DNA of 64,000 nt from positions 1 through 64,000 of the forward strand of contig NZ_JPRD01000073.1 in NCBI RefSeq assembly GCF_000817815.1, in the 5' to 3' direction. How positions within the stretch are numbered: the stretch's first letter is position 1; every line of letters begins with the position of its first letter. The stretch is from Vibrio owensii CAIM 1854 = LMG 25443 (GTDB lineage: Bacteria; Pseudomonadota; Gammaproteobacteria; Enterobacterales; Vibrionaceae). The translations under genes and the position numbers were made by a program. The notes under the pieces are model-generated. The model made no database searches, had not been told where the DNA came from, and saw only the letters and a list, made by a program, of their open reading frames with translations. Below are positions 37,701 through 43,039 of this stretch, piece after piece.

Positions 37701-39688
37701 ATGGCAGCGCGTCGTTCAATGTAACGGAAGTAAACGATGCACCAACAACATCTGAAGTGACACTTTCTGATATTGCGGAAGACAGTGCGGCGGTTGAGAT
37801 TACCCAAGCTGATTTGCTGGCGAATGCCTCTGATATTGAGAACGACACGTTGACAGTGAGTAGCGTTCAATTGGTCGACCCAAGTAGCGGTACATTGGAT
37901 TTCGATAACGTCTCAGGTACTTGGTCATTTACACCTGCTCCGGGCTACAACGGCACGGTGAATCTGACTTACACCATTACCGATGACGGTACGACGAATG
38001 GTGCTTCTGATCCTCAGACAGTGTCAGGAACGGCAACCTTTGAAGTCACCGAGGTGAACGATTCTCCGGTAACATCTGAGGTAACGCTGAGCAGTACGGA
38101 AGAAGATGGTGGCGCGGTGACGATTACTGCGACAGAACTTCTGAGTAATGCGAGCGACCCTGAATCGGATAACTTGACCATTAGTAATGTTGCTTTGGCA
38201 GACCCTTCGGCGGGTACGTTAACGCAAGTCAGTGCGACAGAATGGACGTTTGAACCTGCTGCAGATTTCTTTGGTGACGTTAACTTCACTTATGAAATCA
38301 CAGATGACGGAACCACTAACGGTGCGCCAGACCCAATCACAATTGCTGGCACAGCAGTGTTGAATGTTGAAGCGACCAATGACGCACCTGAAATCACAGC
38401 TACGTCGGTAACGGATACGATCAACGAAGCCGATGGCCAGAAAATTACGGGTATTAGTGTAAGTGACATCGACTTCACTGGTGCACAGGCGAATGAAATC
38501 ATGACGGTGACGCTAGCAGTGACTGAAGGTGACGTTCGTGTTGAGCCGCCGGCAGGTAGTGGTGTCACTGTAGGGGCGGGTATGTTTGGTGAAATTATCC
38601 TAATGGGTACACCAGATAACATTAACTCCGTTCTTGGTGCGACAGATGCTTCTGAGGGCGTATTTGTGGATGCAGGAGACGTGGATGCCGCTTCAATCAC
38701 CTTATCGGTGAAAGTCGAAGACAACGGTGTGTACTTTGAAAATGCATCGGGTACAGCATTGGAGGCGAATCAAGACTTCACTATCAATGTGACCCCAGTA
38801 GCTGATGCGCCAACGCTGGGTATCGACCCTCAGTTTAACTACGTTCGCCAAATTGCTGCTAGCCAAACCGCGAGCAGTCAAGGTCTTGCGATTGTGGGTA
38901 TCATGGCGGCGTTGACCGACATTGACGAGGTGCTTTCACTGGAACTAACGGGTGTACCTGCTAGTGCAGAGGTGACAAGCGGTGTTTCTCCATCAGGCAT
39001 TAGCTTCGATGGCACCACTTGGACAGTACCAAGCGATGAAATTGATACGCTAGAAATTGTGGCGACAGACACCAACAGTGGTATTGGTATCGGTTCTTAC
39101 GATATTTCGGTTACTGCGATATCAACAGAATCTAATGGTGATGAAGCGCAGTCTTCGCCTGTCCAAATTAGTTTGGATGTGAGCGGCGATAACGACGATA
39201 TTGATCAGTCAAGCGCAACAGACGACAGCTACCTAGTTGGTGGAGACACAGGTATTAACTTAATTGGTGGGGAAGGTGACGACCTTATCGTAGGTGGCGA
39301 TGGTGATGATGTGCTGATCGGTGGTCTAGGTTCAGATATTCTAACCGGTGGTGACGGCAGCGATACCTTCAAGTGGACGGTGGATTCCGTTGACGAAGGA
39401 GCAGTGGATACCATTACTGACTTTACAGTGAACGAAGACAGTATCGATTTGCGCGAGGTCATCTCTGATCTTAACAATCCGATGATTGATATGGATGATC
39501 TGCTTGGCCACATTTCGGCAGACTACGATGCGGCTACCGAGGCGGTATCGTTAAACATCACGACCGACACCAATGTGCATCAAACCATCGTGGTTGAACA
39601 CTTAGGTGATGCGCTGGACTTTAACGGTCTGAGCTCGAACGAGATCGTTGAGTCATTGCTAAACAATAATGTGCTTGCCAATGGTTAA
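25742..39688 (+). CDS. Giant type I-secreted adhesin with retention module, T1SS-143 repeats and RTX tail (LapA/BapA-like)
   Basis: A 4648-residue secreted protein. Residues 1-~150 are a retention module (VVDAVKGDVYALSLEGKVR, GDVIITENGASIEVI) that anchors LapA-type adhesins in the outer membrane. It carries the only two cysteines I see in the protein (66, 69). LEATAAG at 127-132, then a Gly-rich linker, looks like a LapG cleavage site. Ten T1SS-143-like units, each headed by VDEDD (653-~2130), include ATDFDGDTS-type Ca-binding motifs. Less regular Ig/cadherin-like domains follow, then three ~107-residue units (about 3888-4213), four RTX nonapeptides (4509-4544) and a type I secretion tail ending NNNVLANG. 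The ATG follows a GGGGG ribosome site. No transporter, LapD or LapG gene lies in this window. Its likely role is surface attachment and biofilm. Confidence 0.93.
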   Translation: MSTQAVPQEVVVDAVKGDVYALSLEGKVRAINVGDVLVPGDVIITENGASIEVIAEGSLYLVDENCVACIPAPSLEQQPTDAVVQAPVDGQINVDPTAAADAEFGAEDVAAIQQAILEGADPTAILEATAAGPAGGGGGSGSANAGFVTVEYNNPEVLASTFFETSAPTGNTDTEDDPDGLNVTVFADGGQSLSSQVVEGSISLSSYPQTISSSVQIEAGDLALDTASFVPETFSLESLLTDLNSDITSGGQPVAFVYDEAQNAIIGTQEGNEVLRIEIEATSLGRDLELEVVTTISQGIDHVASVADGQVSIVGDQINIAFDITGADIGGNSIQAPIDFTATVIDGDDPAPQNVTFENVESSSTPITGTFVDIGSDQLATVTFNQEGLSQFDGLLSDNQATEAVLSEDGSTITLSIAGSNETVLTISLNTDGTYQFEQFKPLEQTNGEDTIELSLPTTIVDYDQDTASNTFTMTILDGDNPVIENVTGLSLDEAGVDQGSQEGAVVTSGTGSITTAVGSDIIDHYELEPTEFNVGGELQSQGQVVQLELASESNGVRTYEGFIELDGVRITVFDVAIDAPALGEYQFNLYEQLDHTGANDDSLTFSLPVYAVDADGDRSSITDGSNTPEAAQIVIQVQDDVPSIDGVEALAVDEDDFSNIGFDQNDSVVAQGHFTTTQGTDQVVSYRLESGTDPLNGLESQGRSISLTETSNPDGSFTYSATAGDDSIFRLQVNVDGSYAFILEGPIDHVVNNDELILNFSIVVTDFDDDTSMATIPVTIVDDEPMIPITIVRDKLTLTDVGVIRVDEDDIETIGSDQVGPISIDDKFIAIQGPDRVVGYQLNASATPMAGLTSQGVAVTLTETANGDGSFTYEATAGSEAVFTLTVNIDGSYNFTLEGPIDHAVDRDELTLNFPIIATDFDGDTTNATISVTVVDDKPVINDVDAITVDEDDLASIGSDQNDDAFMSGSFTTTEGSDSVVKYQLNATADPVAGLTSHGEPVVLAETTNGDGSFTYTATADGNAVFELVVKPDGSYTFTLQGPLDHVVNSDSLQIDFPIIATDFDGDTSSKTLPITIIDDKPTITDVDAITVDEDDLSTIGSDQTGPISIDGNFTTTQGSDRVVSYQLDASATPVAGLTSQGVAVTLTETANGDGSFTYEATAGTEAVFTLTVNTDSSYNFTLEGPIDHAVDSDELTLNFPIIATDFDGDTSAETIPVKIVDDKPTLGGIEAASVQTVDEDDIPTVGSDGTQSNSIAGNFIATDGSDGIVEYGVSDLTTPVQGLTSGGQSLVMVEVSNAGGVSVYEARIDGTTTPVFRVTLDASDDSYTLDLLAPLDHPNADGQNKLVINLPINVTDFDGYVSNNITLPITVVDDVPTIDGLLAGSEQTVDEDDLPAGTDAASAEDTVISGTFDITEGADQVASIQLSDLTTPVASLTSDGETITLVLSSSANGVNVYQGVAGNPAEVVFELTLDATNNTYEFDLQKPLDHPDGNQQNEIVINLPVTATDNDGDTSPAFTLPITVVDDVPVVTNIESLRVDEDDLPLGSDGTKEPLTVSGEFEVTSADGIDAFELDLSSNPIPNLKSGGEEVTLSQDVGASTADALVYVGQTPGGVTVFTLTLHQDGKYDFELSGQLDHAVNSDEILLNLPVKIIDGDNDTITATLPVTIVDDKPTIDAISSGSTLSVDEDDIPSQGSDDTPESNIIGGNFDVTDGADSIVSFQLDSLTSPVSGLTSGGQPLELVEFSNSNGVIEYRAYIQGTTDTVFKLTLNGSADSYEFELLGALDHPAGNDENSLVINFPVNATDFDGDVSNNITLPITVVDDVPAIVKVTDTSQQTVDEDDLAGGSDTTSSDSTVLTGGFEVVDGADEIVSYQVSDLNAVVSGLTSNGNSIELNVVSSVGGVTSYEAVITGTSTKIFTLSLDANNDSYQFELLGPIDHDAVQGENNLVIDIPITVTDFDGDTSSSLNLPITIVDDIPEITSADALAVDEDDLANGSQATNKDSLEATGNFDTVEGADTVVSYQLDLTSNPIPGVTSGGLAVTLVQTAVSNNNFTYQGQTPDGNSVFTLVLNADGSYKFTLEGALDHSTQGEDTLILDLPVFATDVDGDTAGINLPVTITDDVPTLHDASISRIEGQGNRTVRLFRDPVEGDDDLGSDGAQVTSFSADDSGIYFKQNGVDSDSVDLNGSNQVVFVHKVLDGVDTEIGRLIVRTDGRVSFRPNDDLDHTETDSIDFTINVVATDGDGDTSDADVDISITDRNAQINTSTVTAFEDQGRGGVVAGVDSANTQDNLSTLDVTPAKVDLVIDLHDIDRNESLGDITIRDANTHNGTFYYRDGSGNYIELTPVGNTVVLDASNVEQSFNGELVSLDNLYFVPDRHSSTDASGIDPRIRVEILNNGTPDHTINGRLDIEVDAVADIATWNASSTFDYTVDEDGNNVELDIEANTQDISNPESIVYELVFTEGGDKATLVYSDGTPIPEAGGKYLVDASRIDEVEVDPSEHFSGQIKLDVTAITTESNNPLTGKETARSETEEIVIDVNPVADQADFVVNRINIFEDNARTQDTVDPVTDHDPLQLSEVITMSPSDDIDGSEELFVRIDNFSIDGVTLVWLDTANPSQINAVTDSGGNVLYYEIPESSLANVEVLPPLHSNEDFTFDVEGIVKDNASLSGGAAQDIRSLGTQSVIVSVKGVADIPDIELNDKTGIWNVFDDGTVRGIEAEIDENGQVDLAFSVVSGELKDNPADSSESITVLLSNIPDGVELFDNDGASIDLTFVGYDGSGQPIYEANITNANVNSGIVIRPEASSTENITITATTIVTENDGHTREVIGEIRVKVAPVIDAQDNYVVSSEGNEDTRINIDWEPTATQSPDADEFFAALTISGFPNGSTVYVDGVAQTVAGGSITLTPGTNESEQDFSARITQDGYIQVQLEQDSSTDFSLSTQVTVKEIDAEYVDSGNPGEGIASTVINGTVNVQVNPVVEPEDLTGDVADQTRLLVEESGGTTTDVVRADAQGHIDFTINTSAGGQAGANIIKYQEFDDSSDEVVTQLVVQFSITDPEILNQLVIVGASNEGGGRWTITDEENFSIIAPAGLDLTPNDDTDDGDNNGISSIGLTIYAQVNDLGEDTIEEDATVQRQTDITLEFPTDITPQTSVAAEIDLDNTVQIDGNEDNTVDLGTQLSSKVTTINADGVEDVLTLVIDPSSPGVPPGLVIGGTDVDFVDGKYVFQASIDASGNITGLDGLTLRVAEDWAGDFTLPVLFVTTDTQSGDENTTLESLPVQILPVADVPGSSGDQPLDSNVTPDVTVDITGTLGLDADKQPVNDLNNDVPTNDGIGYEDGLIQLNLNVDFADNRNNLQAGRETLTNIKLTLDDTTLGEFVDASGNPLGTSIEFSAAEIAVGALDEVLFKPKENYPVGGGQNTVQINIEGEITDTAIIDQTTLDNPGYDTDVRTFTDNVSFEITPVVDDITISGADPSQPIVVTGDEDTLISLTQSGSGVSVSLNDNDGSEQFVSLKLTGLPTDFIVTSSSPDYTVKNNGGGEWSIQLNDLTQTSVDLSSIQIQPPKNFSGEVDIGITAFTQEELLKVPTEHTGNFKVIIDPIGDDVDVNPDTLVSGNEGEDIEININALVVDNQESIGDGANYEENDPETLRVEIANVPDGASIELTDGTAFVDQGGGVFVLEIDAQDLDKVVFNSGDRNDNSWNGTLEFKVQAVDTGLDGSQSLGTPKEFDVNVEVEAVNDRPGFVNTVDVETQEDTPLLLDGFSITDVDAVLDDPNAEYVLNVNVDSGILELNPTLIATYNLTVSGDGTDSVELKGTVADLNNAIANGLIEFDPDLNFFGDVQVDVTVDDQGNEGIVIGGVDDTLNTNSGSFNIEVTAVNDTPETTPVTLPDIEEDSGVFSISEADLIANATDVENDNLTVSNVQLTDPSSGSITFNSGTGEWEFTPAPDYNGPVEITYTITDDGTTDGASDPKSANGSASFNVTEVNDAPTTSEVTLSDIAEDSAAVEITQADLLANASDIENDTLTVSSVQLVDPSSGTLDFDNVSGTWSFTPAPGYNGTVNLTYTITDDGTTNGASDPQTVSGTATFEVTEVNDSPVTSEVTLSSTEEDGGAVTITATELLSNASDPESDNLTISNVALADPSAGTLTQVSATEWTFEPAADFFGDVNFTYEITDDGTTNGAPDPITIAGTAVLNVEATNDAPEITATSVTDTINEADGQKITGISVSDIDFTGAQANEIMTVTLAVTEGDVRVEPPAGSGVTVGAGMFGEIILMGTPDNINSVLGATDASEGVFVDAGDVDAASITLSVKVEDNGVYFENASGTALEANQDFTINVTPVADAPTLGIDPQFNYVRQIAASQTASSQGLAIVGIMAALTDIDEVLSLELTGVPASAEVTSGVSPSGISFDGTTWTVPSDEIDTLEIVATDTNSGIGIGSYDISVTAISTESNGDEAQSSPVQISLDVSGDNDDIDQSSATDDSYLVGGDTGINLIGGEGDDLIVGGDGDDVLIGGLGSDILTGGDGSDTFKWTVDSVDEGAVDTITDFTVNEDSIDLREVISDLNNPMIDMDDLLGHISADYDAATEAVSLNITTDTNVHQTIVVEHLGDALDFNGLSSNEIVESLLNNNVLANG
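26126..26137 (+). other. Putative LapG cleavage motif (TAAG) codons
   Basis: The codons ACG GCC GCG GGC encode Thr129-Ala130-Ala131-Gly132, in a stretch followed by PAGGGGGSGS. LapG proteases cut between the two alanines of TAAG-type sites just after the retention module. Position, motif and glycine linker all fit; cleavage itself is not shown. Confidence 0.7.
27698..32130 (+). repeat. Array of ten ~149-residue T1SS-143-like units inside the adhesin gene
   Basis: VDEDD headers occur at about 27698, 28160, 28590, 29018, 29455, 29908, 30361, 30805, 31265 and 31715, giving units of about 430-460 bp. Most units contain a GLTS(Q/G)G motif, a (E/Q/L)-P-(I/L)-DH motif and a D(F/N)DGDT Ca-binding motif. 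Units 2 and 4 are much closer to each other at DNA level than the rest. Confidence 0.88.
37405..38379 (+). repeat. Three tandem ~107-residue units in the adhesin
   Basis: Each unit starts with VND(T/A/S)P and contains EDS/EDG, LTVSNVQL-like, DPSSG, FTPAP-YNG and TITDDGTT-GA elements, spaced about 325 bp. They belong to the cadherin-like tandem-95 type of repeat common in giant adhesins. Confidence 0.85.
39266..39373 (+). repeat. RTX nonapeptide repeats of the adhesin
   Basis: Four consecutive nonapeptides (GGEGDDLIV, GGDGDDVLI, GGLGSDILT, GGDGSDTFK) match the GGxGxDxxx calcium-binding consensus and precede the C-terminal secretion signal. Confidence 0.93.
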
Positions 39689-39702
39689 CGCAGCCTAAAA
39701 GC

Positions 39703-39739
39703 AAAAGCGCGATAGCTCATAGAGTTATCGCGCTTTTTT
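39703..39739 (+). terminator. Terminator of the giant adhesin gene
   Basis: A 12-bp stem, AAAAGCGCGATA/TATCGCGCTTTT, with an 11-nt loop and T6 lies 15 bp after the stop. It could also work on the minus strand for the gene at 39807. Confidence 0.85.
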
Positions 39740-39806
39740 GTGTCTGGTATAATTTTTTTTGTCTGATTATAAAAAGCAGTGTGCTGATTGATATTTGAAG
39801 CGATGT

Positions 39807-40106
39807 TTAAACGTGAATGTCGAGTAGGCTGCCGATCACTTCATTGTTCTTATCAACAACTGATGCACCGATTCGGTTATAGCTTGCAGCTTGAGTTAAG
39901 TTAACGAGCGGTTCGATTGGGTTTGAAGGCAATTCAGAGGAGACTTTATTAAAATTAAGCTCGTTGTCTTTGACGAGGTCAACTTTGTTAAACGCTAAAT
40001 CGTTTTCTTTCACAAAGTCTTGTTGAATTTCATGCGCAGCACCTTCAGCCATCTTCTGCGACAGCTGAATCATATTATATCCGGACTGTATTCCTGACAC
40101 TGGCAT
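39807..40106 (-). CDS. Hypothetical protein, 99 residues
   Basis: A soluble, mostly helical protein that starts MPVSGIQSGYNMIQLSQKMAEGAAHEIQQDF and ends NRIGASVVDKNNEVIGSLLDIHV. The first and last parts are loosely reminiscent of flagellar rod/hook protein ends (a GY-M...A helix and a short terminal strand), but this is not enough to assign a family. It has no signal peptide or membrane segment and is a single gene between the adhesin and a small frameshifted gene. Confidence 0.6.
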   Translation of the reverse strand: MPVSGIQSGYNMIQLSQKMAEGAAHEIQQDFVKENDLAFNKVDLVKDNELNFNKVSSELPSNPIEPLVNLTQAASYNRIGASVVDKNNEVIGSLLDIHV

Positions 40107-40187
40107 GTTAACTCTATCACCTGTTATGCTTTTGTTAGCATAGGAAGTGTTGCAATTTCGTGCAAGTTCTTTATTCGAACGGTTTGA

Positions 40188-40350
40188 TTATGCAAACAGT
40201 TTTGAAAGCATATCGCGCTCTTCGTTAGAAAGAAGCAGGCTTTCCTTTTTTGTTAAGCGATTGACTAATGTCACGATGAAGCGACTTTAATTGGCTCGCT
40301 GTCAGCTCGTTAATCTTTTGTCTCAGTTCATTAAACTGTTGAGTGGTCAT
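40188..40350 (-). pseudogene. Small gene apparently broken by a one-base insertion
   Basis: From the ATG at 40350 (strong GAGGAG ribosome site) the frame gives 41 residues, MTTQQFNELRQKINELTASQ... then stops at 40225 after an A6 run (coding strand). Removing one A from that run joins it to a second open stretch ending NEERDMLSKLFA at 40188, giving a 53-residue helical protein. The downstream stretch is polar and well formed, so the intact gene was probably 53 codons. This may be a true frameshift or a homopolymer sequencing error. Function is unknown. Confidence 0.6.
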
Positions 40351-40593
40351 TTCGATCTCCTCACATTTCTTGGGCTTCTCCTTCATCCACCCACCTCAGC
40401 GACCTCCATGGTCACAATTAAAGAATGTTCTAATATTCTTAGGTTAGTTTTTGAATGGTGTTTTTTTGTCCGAGTAATGTCAGTAAGCTCCAAGTAACTT
40501 GTAAGACTTTTCCTATGAATCAAGGCGGTAATCATAAAGGGGGAGAATCATAGTCTACCCCTTTAATATGCCTCGTTGGTTCAAGAGGCTTGT

Positions 40594-42747
40594 TTAGTTC
40601 ACACGAACGGCAAACTTAGAGGCAAGAGAGTGTAGCTCAGGCAACATGCGGTAGATGAGGTGCAATTGCTGAAGTACCATTCGAGCAGAATGATCATCTT
40701 CATCACACCATTGATTCAGGCGTTGTTCCAAATTGGTATCGTCGATCGACGACAAATCACACTCTTCGCTGTTGTGATGCAATTGTTGATGTAATACATC
40801 CAAATGCTGGTGAATACATCGATGAGCATCAAGAACAAGTTGGTGGATGGATTCATCGTCAATCCGAGTACGATGCGCGCCTAATGCTGAGATATAACTC
40901 AACATTGCATGATTCAACGTTAAGAAACGGAAACATTCATCCACTGCCGTTCGATATTTCCCCGGCTCCGCTAGCATGGTGCTGATCGCGGAAGACAGGT
41001 TGGCATCAGTGTTGTGTGCCTGACGACGAGCGATTCGATAGCTTAGGTTATCTTTCTTACCTATTCGATACTGGCCGATGATCTGACTCAGGTATTGCTT
41101 ATTGGCATCTATCGCGTCGGACATCACTTTATGCAGGCGCTTCGACTGCCAGTCCGGCAGAATGACTAGAACGGCACCAACCGCCAATACACAGCCAATC
41201 AAGGTATCAGCAAGTCGAGGCAGCACCACGGCGTAGCCTTCGCCTAATTGGTTGAACAAGAACAACACGAGTAGGGTAATAAAGCCGGTCGCATAACCGT
41301 AATTGTTGATGCGAAACGCAAAGAACATCACCCCAGAGATGACAATGAAGACTAACTGGCTCTCTTGAGAAAGGAAGAAGGTCAGCAGGGGCACTCCAAT
41401 CAACAAACCTGCGAGTGTCCCGATAACGCGGGCGGTAAGTTTTTGTCGTGTTGCGCTGTAGTTAGGTTGGCAAACAAATAGCGTAGTAAGCAGAATCCAG
41501 TAACCACGGTCAATGTCGAACGCTTGGATAATTCCGTAACCGGCTGTCAGTGCAATCGACATGCGCAGTGCGTGGCGGAACAGCATCGAGTCTTTATGTA
41601 AATTCGCTGAGATGCGTTGCCACATGGCTTTAAGCGTATGTGGATTCGTATCATCCAGCACATCTTCTTCGAGCCGCTCTGCGTCTGGGTTATTAATATT
41701 GCTGAGTTGTTTTTCTACCGTCGCTAGGTTATTGAACAGGTAAGTAAGCTGAGCCAATAAGCGTTTCCAATGACTTTGCTCTTGTTCTTCCAAGTAGCCC
41801 AGCGAGTTTTGTAGCTCTGCCAATGCAAGAATCGATTGGTCTGTGTGAGTGTACTCGTTACCTAATCGAATCGCATGAGCAATATCGCGACAAGCTTGCG
41901 CTTGAGATTCCAGTAAGTACTTAAAGCGGAACAGAACGTCTGAGCGCTCAAACTCGGTCGCCAAATCTTGGTAGCGATAGTGGCTTGAACTCACACGCTC
42001 GTGAATGTCTTGCGCAATAAAGTAAATATTAAGGAAACGGTCGCTTGGACCATCGATATGACCGCGCTTAGAACGGCTTAACAGCGTTGCTTTACAAGCA
42101 TTCAGTGCATTAACGGTTGCAGCATTTAGCTTTGCCGCCTCGATGCGCATAGGCTGCGGAGTTAAGTTTGTAACAGGGTGGAACAGCTTCGCTTTGGCAT
42201 CAAGGTAGTTGGCGATTTGTAAGAACACCGTTGCTAAGCTTTGTTGAACAGGTTGAAGTGGCCAGAACATCTGCCAAATCATCGACATAAAGTAGTACCA
42301 CGCTGCACCAGTCAACAGCAGCAATGGTTGGAACCAAATGTTAGTGCTTTCATGAGCGCCAAGCATGGTGTAGATGGCAATCAATAAAGAGCCAAACGCG
42401 ATGCTGGCGTATTTAGGCCCAATAGCGCCAAGCATAATAAAGCCGAACGTTGAGACAAACAGGCCAATGGCAAAAGCCCACGGCGTATCAAATAAAATCT
42501 CAATTGAGAAAGCGGCGACGGCGAAACAGATAAAGGTAAGGATGAGCGCTTTTATCCTGCCCGTAAAACTGTCGTCGCTCTCAGCCAAAGCGGCAGCAAT
42601 CACACCCAAGATAAGAGGAGTAATCAAGGTATGTTGCTTAAAATACCAAGCAGGAATCACCACGCCTAAAAGGGTGATAAGAATTAGAATGCTGTAGTTA
42701 ATGGTTTTGTTTGCCCAATATAGGCGAAGTTTTAAAGCAGCTTGCAC
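40594..42747 (-). CDS. yccS: YccS-type FUSC-family inner-membrane protein
   Basis: A 717-residue membrane protein. Two blocks of hydrophobic helices (about 15-155 and 395-520) flank cytoplasmic helical domains, as in YccS/YhfK and related FUSC-family proteins. The N-terminus (MQAALKLRLYWANKTINYSI) and length match YccS. The family is related to aromatic-acid efflux (AaeB/FusC) proteins, but the YccS substrate is unknown. It is monocistronic. Confidence 0.85.
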   Translation of the reverse strand: MQAALKLRLYWANKTINYSILILITLLGVVIPAWYFKQHTLITPLILGVIAAALAESDDSFTGRIKALILTFICFAVAAFSIEILFDTPWAFAIGLFVSTFGFIMLGAIGPKYASIAFGSLLIAIYTMLGAHESTNIWFQPLLLLTGAAWYYFMSMIWQMFWPLQPVQQSLATVFLQIANYLDAKAKLFHPVTNLTPQPMRIEAAKLNAATVNALNACKATLLSRSKRGHIDGPSDRFLNIYFIAQDIHERVSSSHYRYQDLATEFERSDVLFRFKYLLESQAQACRDIAHAIRLGNEYTHTDQSILALAELQNSLGYLEEQEQSHWKRLLAQLTYLFNNLATVEKQLSNINNPDAERLEEDVLDDTNPHTLKAMWQRISANLHKDSMLFRHALRMSIALTAGYGIIQAFDIDRGYWILLTTLFVCQPNYSATRQKLTARVIGTLAGLLIGVPLLTFFLSQESQLVFIVISGVMFFAFRINNYGYATGFITLLVLFLFNQLGEGYAVVLPRLADTLIGCVLAVGAVLVILPDWQSKRLHKVMSDAIDANKQYLSQIIGQYRIGKKDNLSYRIARRQAHNTDANLSSAISTMLAEPGKYRTAVDECFRFLTLNHAMLSYISALGAHRTRIDDESIHQLVLDAHRCIHQHLDVLHQQLHHNSEECDLSSIDDTNLEQRLNQWCDEDDHSARMVLQQLHLIYRMLPELHSLASKFAVRVN

Positions 42748-43039
42748 GATGCGCCTTTCGTTGCCGGTGGAAAACAGGAGAATTTTAACAAACTCACTAT
42801 AGCGTGTTTATGACCTAATTTAATAAAAAACGTCACTTGCTCAGGAAATCAACAGAATTGTCATTGACTTAACTTGTTGAGAGAGAATCATGAACGAACC
42901 GCTGTTCACAAATTCAACAGTAATGTGAATTTTAATTAAGAATACCGACAGAAGGCGATTTGTGCTTCATCCATCGCTACAATTTAACTGACTAAAATGA
43001 TATAAAACGAGAACTTCTCTATCAAAAGGCGCACCTTTC

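Noticed and set aside
26000..39600. Long antisense frames inside the adhesin gene (e.g. 38290-38724, 32338-32733)
   Set aside because: Shadows of a repeat-rich low-stop gene; no ribosome sites and no recognisable products.
40225..40350. Programmed frameshifting in the small gene at the A6 run
   Set aside because: The needed shift is +1, and the run is not a classic -1 slippery heptamer; a simple indel is more likely.
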